From Sneathiella sp. (GTDB taxonomy: Bacteria; Pseudomonadota; Alphaproteobacteria; Sneathiellales; Sneathiellaceae), in NCBI RefSeq assembly GCF_029233945.1, contig NZ_JARGOQ010000038.1, positions 1 through 35,212 of the forward strand: a stretch of DNA of 35,212 bases. Reading direction: 5' to 3'. Position numbers and translations under genes: made by a program. A model generated the notes under the pieces. It was not told the origin of the DNA, did not search any database, and saw nothing but the letters and a program-made list of their open reading frames with translations. Positions 25,080-31,888 of this stretch are shown here, in pieces; positions within the stretch are counted from its first letter, which is position 1; each line of letters begins with the position of its first letter.

Positions 25080-26441
25080 ATGGCTCGTAGACGCCGCGGA
25101 CAACGCGCCCCGTACGAGATTTGGCCGGGCTTCGTCGATGCGCTGACCACTCTCCTGCTGGTGATTATCTTCCTGCTGGTTGTCTTCGTGCTGGCGCAAT
25201 TTTTCTTGTCCCAAGCCCTGTCAGGCCGGGATGCCGCGCTCGAGAAGCTCAATCAGCAGGTTAATGAGCTTGCCGATCTTCTGGCGATTGAGCGTCGGAC
25301 AAGCGCAAATCTGGAAGGCCAGATCGCCCAGCTTAATATCGACATGACAAAGCTCGCGGAAGAACGCGACAGCGTTATCATCCAGCTCGACACCCTGACC
25401 AGCCGCGCGCTCTCCGCTGAGGAAGACCGGGATCGCCTGACGGTGCTCCTCCGTGAGGAGAAGGATAAAACCGCCGAGGTGGAGGATAAGCTGAACGTGA
25501 GTGAGGCCAGCCTGAAAGCTAATCTCGCCGAGCTTGAAAGCCTGAAACGCGACATTACCGCGCTCGAAGAAATCCGCAAAAACCTTGAGGAAGAGGTCGG
25601 TAAGCTCGCCGCCACGATTGAGGATAAAGATACCGAGATCGGCAATCTACGTGATCGCAGCAAGGAGCTGGAAGCCCGCATCGCCGATGAAGAGGAGCGG
25701 ACCAATCTCGCGCAGAAGGATATCGAGGAGCGCGAAATCCGCCTTGCCGAATTGCAAACGCTTTACTTGCAGACGCAGGACAAGCTGACTGAAGAAGAAG
25801 AGCTCTCCGCCGCGGCGCGGGCGCAGGTCGCGACCCTCAACGCCCAGATCAACGCACTCCGAAATGAGCTCGCCAAACTCAATCAGGCGCTGGAGGCAAG
25901 CGAGCTAAAGGATGTGGAGCAGCAGGCCCAGATCGCCGACCTCGGCAAACGGCTTAATCAGGCGCTCGCGGCCAAGGTGCAGGAATTGCAGCAATATCGC
26001 TCCGAGTTCTTTGGTAAGCTTCGGGAGGTGCTTAAAAACCGTCCCGGCATCAGCATTGTCGGCGACCGTTTCGTCTTCCAGTCAGAGGTTCTCTTCGATG
26101 CCGGACAGGCAGAGCTTGGGCCGGAAGGCAAACAAGATATGGCGAAATTTGCCGCAACCCTGCTGGAAATTGCGAAGGACATCCCAACGGACATAGACTG
26201 GATACTCCGTGTTGACGGCCATACGGATAGTCAGCCCATTAGCACGGCGCGCTTCCCCTCCAACTGGGAACTCTCCGTCGCCCGCGCTCTTTCCGTGACG
26301 AAATTCCTGATTAGTCAGGGCGTCCCTGCCAGGCGTCTCGCGCCGACCGGCTTTGGTGAGTTCCAGCCGATTGACAACCGCGATGACGAGATCGGCTATC
26401 TTCGCAACCGGCGGATCGAGCTGAAACTGACGGAGCGCTAA
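25080..26441 (+). CDS. MotB-like coiled-coil protein with OmpA peptidoglycan-binding domain
   Basis: A 453-residue protein with a basic N-terminus (ARRRRGQRAPYEIW) and one membrane helix, GFVDALTTLLLVIIFLLVV. Its Asp20 sits where MotB, TolR and ExbD keep the proton-carrying aspartate. Residues ~50-300 form a long, charged coiled coil, and the C-terminal ~130 residues an OmpA domain with LFDAGQAELGPEG, VDGHTDSQPI (Asp383), NWELSVARALSV (Arg402) and RLAPTGFGEFQPI, so peptidoglycan binding is intact. It lies 32 bases after its MotA-like partner. It differs from flagellar MotB in the very long coiled coil; no flagellar gene is nearby. Confidence 0.87.
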   Translation: MARRRRGQRAPYEIWPGFVDALTTLLLVIIFLLVVFVLAQFFLSQALSGRDAALEKLNQQVNELADLLAIERRTSANLEGQIAQLNIDMTKLAEERDSVIIQLDTLTSRALSAEEDRDRLTVLLREEKDKTAEVEDKLNVSEASLKANLAELESLKRDITALEEIRKNLEEEVGKLAATIEDKDTEIGNLRDRSKELEARIADEEERTNLAQKDIEEREIRLAELQTLYLQTQDKLTEEEELSAAARAQVATLNAQINALRNELAKLNQALEASELKDVEQQAQIADLGKRLNQALAAKVQELQQYRSEFFGKLREVLKNRPGISIVGDRFVFQSEVLFDAGQAELGPEGKQDMAKFAATLLEIAKDIPTDIDWILRVDGHTDSQPISTARFPSNWELSVARALSVTKFLISQGVPARRLAPTGFGEFQPIDNRDDEIGYLRNRRIELKLTER

Positions 26442-27377
26442 GTGGCAGGCAAGGGCCGGAATATCCTTGTCATCAAGCATGGGGCGCTTGGCGATGTGAT
26501 CCTCGCGCAGGGACCGTTTCAGGCCATCCGCGCCCATCATGGCGATGCACGTATTGTGTTGCTGACAACCCGCCCTTTCGCCGCCTTCCTTGAAAAATCT
26601 GGGCTTTTCGATGAAGTCTGGATCGATGAACGACCGAAAATTTGGCAGCTTTCCAAGCTTATTCCCCTGATCCGGAAGCTGCGCAAAGAACGGTTCGACC
26701 GTGTCTATGACTTGCAAACCTCAACCCGCACGAATAGCTATTTCAGTTTCTTCCCGAAACGTCGGAAACCGGAATGGTGCGGCATTGCGAAAGGCTGCTC
26801 CCACCCGCATGACAGCCCGCTTCGCACCAAAATCCACACGATCGAACGGCATATCGATCAGTTGAAAGTAGCCGGGATAGAGACTGTTCCGACGCCGGAT
26901 TTTTCCTGGGCAATGGCGGATCTTTCGCGCTTCAGCCTGCCCGCAAATTACGCATTGCTGGTCCCCGGGGGATCGGCACATCGGCCGGAAAAGCGCTGGC
27001 CTGCCATCCGCTTCGCCGAGCTTGCTGAGTATCTGGATGAAAAAGGCATCACGCCCGTGCTGATTGGCGGGAAGGCGGAAACCGAGGCAATCGCGAAAAT
27101 CAAGGAAACTTGCCCGGGCGCAGTCGATCTATCGTCAAAAACGGATTTCGGTGATATCGCCTCTCTCGGGGCGGGGGCAGCTCTGGCGGTCGGTAATGAT
27201 ACGGGCCCGCTGCATCTTATTTCTGCCGTCGGCTGCAAGACGGTCGTGCTGTTTTCCCGTGCCTCCGATCCGAATATGTCCCGCCCGCGTGGCCCCGATG
27301 TGCGTGTCTTGCGCGAGGATAATCTTGCCGACCTTTCACTTGGCCATGTGATCGGTGAACTGGATCTGCAGCCATGA
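26442..27377 (+). CDS. GT9-family glycosyltransferase (ADP-heptose:LPS heptosyltransferase type)
   Basis: A 311-residue protein with the GT9 pattern: ILVIKHGALGDVILAQGPFQAIR at the N-terminus, the acceptor-side region EVWIDERPKIW, the mid-domain LVPGGSAHRPEKRWP, and the nucleotide-sugar site VGNDTGPLHLISAVGCKTVVLFS. Such enzymes add heptose or related sugars to the lipopolysaccharide core on the inner leaflet. The GTG start directly follows the stop of the MotB-like gene, and its end overlaps the next gene by four bases, so it belongs to the same transcript. Donor sugar not determinable. Confidence 0.88.
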   Translation: MAGKGRNILVIKHGALGDVILAQGPFQAIRAHHGDARIVLLTTRPFAAFLEKSGLFDEVWIDERPKIWQLSKLIPLIRKLRKERFDRVYDLQTSTRTNSYFSFFPKRRKPEWCGIAKGCSHPHDSPLRTKIHTIERHIDQLKVAGIETVPTPDFSWAMADLSRFSLPANYALLVPGGSAHRPEKRWPAIRFAELAEYLDEKGITPVLIGGKAETEAIAKIKETCPGAVDLSSKTDFGDIASLGAGAALAVGNDTGPLHLISAVGCKTVVLFSRASDPNMSRPRGPDVRVLREDNLADLSLGHVIGELDLQP

Positions 27378-28438
27378 GTGGCCTGACAGGCAAAACCGTC
27401 CTCTGGTGGGGCCGCTTCGATCCCGACTATTCCCGCAACCGCATCCTTCGTCAGGCTTTTACCGCACTCGGCTGGCAGGTTACCGATTTTCGCCCCCGTA
27501 TTAGTCCGCTTGGCGATCTGGAAGCAGCCCTCAGAGGCGACAAAAAGGCGGATCTTCTCTGGCTGCCCGCCTTTCGGCAGCGCGATATGGCTGCCGCCGC
27601 CAGATGGGCGCGGCGGCGTAATGTGCCGATCATCTTCGATCCCATGATCTCCGCCTATGACAAGCAGGTGTTTGAACGACGAAAATTTCCCGAAACCAGC
27701 CCGAAGGCTGTAAGGCTCCTTCAAAAGGAACGGGCAATCTTCTCCGCCGCCGATCAGGTTATCGCCGATACAGTGGGCCACGCGGATTTTTTCACACAAA
27801 CATTCGGCCTTGATGAGAAGTCAGTCCATGTTATCGCGGTCGGCGCGGAAGAGAGCCTCTTCTACCCTGCCCCGCTTACCAGTAAATCGCCTGAGGAGCC
27901 TCTGGAGGTGCTCTTCTATGGCAGTTTTATCGGCCTGCAGGCACCGGAGGTAATCGTCGAAGCCGCAAAGCTCTGCGATGCTCCCGTCCACTGGACCCTG
28001 CTCGGCGACGGTCCGCTGAAATCCGCCTGCAAAGCTGCGGCAGAGGGGCATGCGAATATCTCTTTTGAAGACTACCTCCCCTATGGCGACCTGCCCGGAC
28101 GCATCCATAGGGCAGAAATCCTGCTGGGTGTTTTCGGGACAACGGACAAAGCCGCACGGGTGATCCCCAACAAAGTCTATCAGGCGCTTGCCTGTGGCCG
28201 GACCGTGATCACCCGCGAATCAATGGCTTATCCTGCACCGAAGAATGACGGCATCATTGAAATCCCGTCAGGAAACGCGAAAGCACTCGCCGATCAGGTC
28301 ACAGGGCTTGCCCTTGCACGAGACGACGGACTAGAGGCGCGTGGCAGCGCCGCCCGCGCCTATTTTGATCAGCATTTCAGCCTTGAAACCATCCATGGCC
28401 AGCTTGCGAAGGTGCTTGAGGAATTATCAGGCCGATAG
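27374..28438 (+). CDS. GT4-like glycosyltransferase
   Basis: A 354-residue GT-B fold protein. The N-terminal half contains VLWWGRFDPDYSRNRILRQAF and RRNVPIIFDPMISAYDK. The C-terminal half contains VLFYGSFIGLQAPEVIVEAAK, VHWTLLGDGPL, FEDYLPYGDLPGRIHRAEI and IPNKVYQALACGRTVITRES, where the usual Glu of the GT4 E-x7-E motif is not clear. Likely adds a sugar to lipopolysaccharide core or another envelope glycan together with the preceding GT9. Its last 12 bases overlap the convergent ABC exporter gene. Confidence 0.8.
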   Translation: MSGLTGKTVLWWGRFDPDYSRNRILRQAFTALGWQVTDFRPRISPLGDLEAALRGDKKADLLWLPAFRQRDMAAAARWARRRNVPIIFDPMISAYDKQVFERRKFPETSPKAVRLLQKERAIFSAADQVIADTVGHADFFTQTFGLDEKSVHVIAVGAEESLFYPAPLTSKSPEEPLEVLFYGSFIGLQAPEVIVEAAKLCDAPVHWTLLGDGPLKSACKAAAEGHANISFEDYLPYGDLPGRIHRAEILLGVFGTTDKAARVIPNKVYQALACGRTVITRESMAYPAPKNDGIIEIPSGNAKALADQVTGLALARDDGLEARGSAARAYFDQHFSLETIHGQLAKVLEELSGR

Positions 28439-30235
28439 CGCGTTCCGACCTACATCGAACTGCAATTTGGCGAGCTTGGCATAAAGTCCATCCTCGGCCA
28501 TCAGTTCCTCATGGGTGCCCTGATTAACGATGCGGCCATTGTCCAGCACGATAATCCGGTCGGCGTTCAGCACGGTCGCCAGCCGATGCGCAATGACCAG
28601 CGTCGTCCGGTTCTGCATGAGATGCTCAAGGGCGATCTGCACTTGCCGCTCGCTCTCCGCATCGAGCGCCGATGTTGCTTCATCCAGCAGCAGAATTTCC
28701 GGATCGCGCAATATCGCACGAGCAATGGCGATCCGTTGTTTCTGGCCACCGGAGAGCTTGATCCCCCGCTCGCCAAACTCGGTGTGAAATCCTTCGGGCA
28801 TGGCATCGATAAATTCCGTGGCGACGGCGGCTTCGGCGGCGGCGCGCACGTCGGCATCGCTCGCCTCGGGCCGACCGTACCGGATGTTCTCCATGGCGGT
28901 ATCGGCAAAGATGACCGCATCCTGCGGCACCAAGCCCATCAACGCCCGAAGATGAACCGGGTCAACCTCGGCAATATCCGTGCCGTCGATAGTAATGCGG
29001 CCAGACTGCGGATCATAAAACCGTAGCAGAAGCTGGAAAATTGTTGTCTTGCCCGCTCCGCTCGGGCCTACCAGTGCGACGGTCTCGCCTTTTTGAATTT
29101 CAAGCGAGAAATCATTCAGCGCCGCCTGATCCGGCCGGGAGGGATAGTGAAAAGTGACGTCATCAAAATTGATATTCTTTTCAATTGCAGACCCGATGGG
29201 GAGCGGATTTGACGGGATGGCGACCGTCGGTACCTCCGCCAGCAGCTCCAGCAACCGCTCGGACGCGCCGGCAGCGCGCTGCAACTCTCCCCAGACTTCG
29301 CTGAGCGACCCCATGGAACCCGCAACAATAACCGCGTAGAACACAAAAGCACCGAGCGTGCCCGCTGACATACTGCCGTCAACAACCGCCGTCGCCCCGC
29401 TCCAGAGGACAAAATCAATCGCACCGAAGATCAGCAGAATGACCAGCGCCGTCAGCCAGGCTCGCGCGGTGATCCGTTTGATGGCAATGCGAAAGCTGGT
29501 CTCGACATCTTCGCTGAATTGCGCGCGGTCATGATCCTCATGGGTATAGGCCTGCGATGTCTGGATGGCCCGGAGCGTTTCATCGGCGCGCGAACTGACG
29601 GCGGCGATGCTGTCCTGGTTAGACCGGCTGAGCTTGCGCACCATGCGGCCAAAGACGATGATCGGCACCAGGACGAAGGGAACCACCAGCAGGACCATGC
29701 CAGAGAGCGCCGGGCTGGTGAAGATCAAAAAGGCGAGGCCACCGATAAACAGCAGGAAGTTCCGAAGCGCCACGGAAATCGAGGAACCGATAACTGTCTG
29801 GATCAGGGTCGTATCGGTTGTCAGGCGAGAGAGTACTTCACCGGTTCGGGTAATCTCAAAAAAGGCCGGGCTCAAGGTCAGGACATGATTAAACACCGCT
29901 TTTCGAATATCGGAGATAACCCGCTCCCCGATCCAGGAAACAAGGAAATAGCGACTGAAAGTGGCAACCGCGAGCAAGGCAACCACGCCCATCAGCCCAA
30001 TGAAAACACGATCGAGGCTTTCCGGGCCAGCGGTAAATCCCTTGTCCAGAAGATCGCGGATCGCCTGCCCGATCCAAAGGGTGGTGCCGGCCGCAACGAT
30101 AAGCGCGATCAGGGCGCCAAACGCCTGCGCCTTATAAGGCCTGACGAATCGCCAAAGCTGCCAAAGGCGTGTCACCACCCGTTTTGATTTTTCCTTCTCA
30201 TCCGCATCAGGGGTGATTCCGTTTACATCCGTCAC
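28427..30235 (-). CDS. MsbA-like ABC exporter (fused membrane and ATPase domains)
   Basis: A 602-residue half-transporter that would work as a homodimer. The six-helix membrane domain covers residues ~30-320 and includes TGEVLSRLTTDTTLIQ, a typical coupling-helix region. The ATPase domain follows with Walker A GPSGAGKTT (390-398), Q-loop LVPQDAVIF, signature LSGGQ (494-498), Walker B ILLLDE (514-519) and the switch histidine in VIAHRLATV. Such proteins flip lipid A-core or export lipids and drugs. Its convergent arrangement with two envelope glycosyltransferases favours an envelope role, but a multidrug function is equally possible. Confidence 0.93.
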   Translation of the reverse strand: MTDVNGITPDADEKEKSKRVVTRLWQLWRFVRPYKAQAFGALIALIVAAGTTLWIGQAIRDLLDKGFTAGPESLDRVFIGLMGVVALLAVATFSRYFLVSWIGERVISDIRKAVFNHVLTLSPAFFEITRTGEVLSRLTTDTTLIQTVIGSSISVALRNFLLFIGGLAFLIFTSPALSGMVLLVVPFVLVPIIVFGRMVRKLSRSNQDSIAAVSSRADETLRAIQTSQAYTHEDHDRAQFSEDVETSFRIAIKRITARAWLTALVILLIFGAIDFVLWSGATAVVDGSMSAGTLGAFVFYAVIVAGSMGSLSEVWGELQRAAGASERLLELLAEVPTVAIPSNPLPIGSAIEKNINFDDVTFHYPSRPDQAALNDFSLEIQKGETVALVGPSGAGKTTIFQLLLRFYDPQSGRITIDGTDIAEVDPVHLRALMGLVPQDAVIFADTAMENIRYGRPEASDADVRAAAEAAVATEFIDAMPEGFHTEFGERGIKLSGGQKQRIAIARAILRDPEILLLDEATSALDAESERQVQIALEHLMQNRTTLVIAHRLATVLNADRIIVLDNGRIVNQGTHEELMAEDGLYAKLAKLQFDVGRNALSA

Positions 30236-30330
30236 GCAGCAGGTCCTGCCTCTAATCTGTCATAAAATCCAGTTCTTGGGTGTAACGGTCATAGCCAGGA
30301 ATGCAAGAAAAAATGCCAAAAAACATATCT

Positions 30331-30360
30331 TTGCTTGCCATAATGTCTCAGCTTTAATAT
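30331..30360 (+). promoter_or_regulatory. Putative rpmE promoter
   Basis: TTGCTT (30331-30336), an 18-base spacer and TAATAT (30355-30360) lie 47 bases before the rpmE ATG. The leader contains GCTGAATGATTTTTAGC and a C-run then GGG just before the start, a modest hairpin potential. Confidence 0.5.
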
Positions 30361-30406
30361 AAGGCCCGCTGAATGATTTTTAGCGTCCCCCAAAGGGTGA
30401 ACCGAC

Positions 30407-30634
30407 ATGAAAAAAGAAATACATCCAGATTACCACATGATCACAGTCGAAATGACCGATGGATCAACCTTTGAAACCCGTTCGACCTATGGCAAGGAAG
30501 GCGATGTTTTGAAGCTCGACATCGACGTGAAAACGCATCCGGCATGGACCGGCGGCCAGCAGCATCTCCGTGATGATGGTCAGGTTGCGAAATTCAACAA
30601 GCGTTTTGCGAATTTCGGCATCAAATCAAGCTAA
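30407..30634 (+). CDS. rpmE: 50S ribosomal protein L31
   Basis: The 75-residue protein begins [20 protein letters not shown] and contains [20 protein letters not shown] and [12 protein letters not shown], the L31 pattern. The four cysteines of zinc-binding L31 are absent; this cysteine-free form is normal for many alphaproteobacteria and is not the YkgM-type paralogue. It is a single-gene unit with its own promoter and a strong terminator. Confidence 0.97.
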   Translation: MKKEIHPDYHMITVEMTDGSTFETRSTYGKEGDVLKLDIDVKTHPAWTGGQQHLRDDGQVAKFNKRFANFGIKSS

Positions 30635-30667
30635 CCAAGCACTGAGCCTGTTAAGGTTCCCGGATTA

Positions 30668-30691
30668 GGCGCTCAATCGAGCGCCTTTTTT
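30668..30691 (+). terminator. Intrinsic terminator of rpmE
   Basis: A perfect 7-bp stem GGCGCTC-AATC-GAGCGCC (30668-30685) is followed by six T residues (30686-30691), 33 bases after the rpmE stop. Confidence 0.92.
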
Positions 30692-30723
30692 GTCGCCCTG
30701 CTCAGAAATCCCCGATGATAAGG

Positions 30724-31170
30724 TTAAAGCTGGGCGCGCTTAAAGGCATGCTTTCCCTGCTCGTCCAGCCGAAGCAGCCTCTGGTACAGACGCTCGCTCC
30801 GCTCCAACAGGGATTGCAACTCCTCCGGCAGCAGGCTGGGGTCGCAAGCAGGGTCATCCGCGAGGCATACATCCATATGCTGAAGATGGCACTCATCCGC
30901 TTGCGATTCTTCCAGCGTAATCTCCCCCTCCTGCAGCGCACGCTGGAAGAGCAGCCAGGACATGCTTTCCGTCAGCCGCGTGGTGAGCCGCAATGATTCC
31001 GACGCATAGCCGAAACTTGCCTCCGCCGGCATGGCGCGCGCGGCTGCCTGCCCCGGGCCAGCAAGATAGGTGCGGGCCTCTTTCACCAGATCCAATGCTT
31101 CATCGTAGGTCCGGGTGAAAAAGATGGTCTGCGCCTTGATCTGCGTTCCATCATCATCGCTAACGCCCAT
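30724..31170 (-). CDS. rcdA: RcdA-like protease adaptor (DUF1465 family)
   Basis: A 148-residue, mainly helical protein of the DUF1465 family, which includes Caulobacter RcdA, an adaptor that helps ClpXP degrade CtrA and other cell-cycle proteins. Recognisable segments are FFTRTYDEALDLVKEARTYL, FGYASESLRLTTRLTESMSW, LLFQRALQEGEIT and the tail LPEELQSLLERSERLYQRLLR. A good ribosome site (AAAGGA) precedes the ATG. It lies alone between rpmE and hsp20 and is divergent from hsp20. The family call is fairly sure; the adaptor role here is by analogy. Confidence 0.82.
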   Translation of the reverse strand: MGVSDDDGTQIKAQTIFFTRTYDEALDLVKEARTYLAGPGQAAARAMPAEASFGYASESLRLTTRLTESMSWLLFQRALQEGEITLEESQADECHLQHMDVCLADDPACDPSLLPEELQSLLERSERLYQRLLRLDEQGKHAFKRAQL

Positions 31171-31263
31171 CGGCTGTCCTTTGCTGCGCTCGTGAACGGG
31201 AATTAAATTCGGATATGCCGGAAAAATCTAGCCCTCAAAAGTTAATTTTCCATATTTCCGGGC

Positions 31264-31291
31264 CTTGAACTTACAAAAAAATGCCACATAT
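31264..31291 (+). promoter_or_regulatory. Sigma-32 (RpoH) type heat-shock promoter of hsp20
   Basis: CTTGAA (31264-31269), a 14-base spacer and CCACATAT (31284-31291) closely match the RpoH consensus CTTGAA/CCCCATnT. A transcript start near 31297 would put the whole ROSE-like leader into the mRNA. Confidence 0.72.
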
Positions 31292-31295
31292 ACAA

Positions 31296-31382
31296 GGCAT
31301 CGGATGCCAATTTTGGGTCTGATAACAAGGGCTTGTCCCGATTTGGGAAGCCCGCATATATATTGCTTCATAGGAGAATATA
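31296..31382 (+). promoter_or_regulatory. ROSE-type RNA thermometer in the hsp20 leader
   Basis: Three consecutive hairpins can be drawn: GGCAT-CGG-ATGCC (31296-31308); GGGCTT with AAGCCC enclosing CCC with GGG (31329-31353); and a ribosome-site hairpin in which TATATT, a bulged G (31365) and CTTC pair with GGAG and AATATA (31359-31382, loop ATA). The UUGCU with a bulged G opposite the Shine-Dalgarno is the hallmark of ROSE elements, which melt on heat shock to free the ribosome site. The start codon follows at 31386. Confidence 0.8.
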
Positions 31383-31385
31383 CCA

Positions 31386-31832
31386 ATGCGTAGTTATGAC
31401 TTTTCACCCCTGATGCGTTCAACAGTTGGTTTCGACCGGATAGAACAGCTTTTCCGCGGCATGGAACGGGCGTCAACCGACAACGGGTTTCCGCCCTACA
31501 ACATCGTGAAAACCGATGCGGATCATTTCCGGATCACGATGGCGGTGGCTGGCTTTACGGAAGATCAGCTGGATGTGGTTGCCAACCAGAACACCTTGAA
31601 GATCAGCGGAAAATCCGCAGAGGACAAGGAAGAAGCGGAATATCTGCATCGAGGCCTCGCGGCCCGCTCCTTCGTACAGAATTTCGAACTCGCCGAAACG
31701 ATCAAGGTGGTCGGTGCCGCCATGGAAAATGGCCTGCTCCATATTGATCTCGTCCGGGAGATTCCAGAGGAACTCAAACCCCGTACCATCGAGATCAACA
31801 AAGGCAAACTGCTTGAGAGCAAAGCCGCCTAA
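31386..31832 (+). CDS. Small heat-shock protein Hsp20/IbpA type
   Basis: A 148-residue holding chaperone that binds unfolding proteins for later rescue by DnaK/ClpB. The N-terminus SYDFSPLMRSTVGFDRIEQLF is typical of bacterial class A IbpA proteins. The alpha-crystallin domain spans about residues 38-130: YNIVKTDADHFRITMAVAGF, LKISGKSAE, EYLHRGLAARSFVQNFEL, and MENGLLHIDLVREIPE. The C-terminal I-x-I-type tail is present as RTIEINKG. Control appears dual: a sigma-32-like promoter and a ROSE-like leader. A terminator follows. Confidence 0.95.
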   Translation: MRSYDFSPLMRSTVGFDRIEQLFRGMERASTDNGFPPYNIVKTDADHFRITMAVAGFTEDQLDVVANQNTLKISGKSAEDKEEAEYLHRGLAARSFVQNFELAETIKVVGAAMENGLLHIDLVREIPEELKPRTIEINKGKLLESKAA

Positions 31833-31853
31833 CCAATCAATTCGTTGATCAGG

Positions 31854-31886
31854 AATAGCCCGCCCCTCCGGCGGGCTATTTTTATT
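31854..31886 (+). terminator. Intrinsic terminator of hsp20
   Basis: AATAGCCCGCC (31854-31864), loop CCTCC, and GGCGGGCTATT (31870-31880) form an 11-bp GC-rich stem running into a T-rich tail (to 31886). It ends three bases before the stop codon of the convergent acyl-CoA synthetase gene. Confidence 0.9.
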
Positions 31887-31888
31887 GC

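Noticed and set aside
22862-26441. Reading the OmpA/MotA/MotB-like trio as a Zorya anti-phage system
   Set aside because: The channel pair resembles ZorAB in layout, but there is no ZorC, ZorD or ZorE-like gene nearby, the set is followed by LPS glycosyltransferases, and the surroundings are core chromosome and not a defence island.
22862-26441. Reading the same genes as flagellar motAB
   Set aside because: No flagellar or chemotaxis gene is nearby; the coiled coil is far longer than in MotB, and an extra OmpA-like gene is part of the unit.
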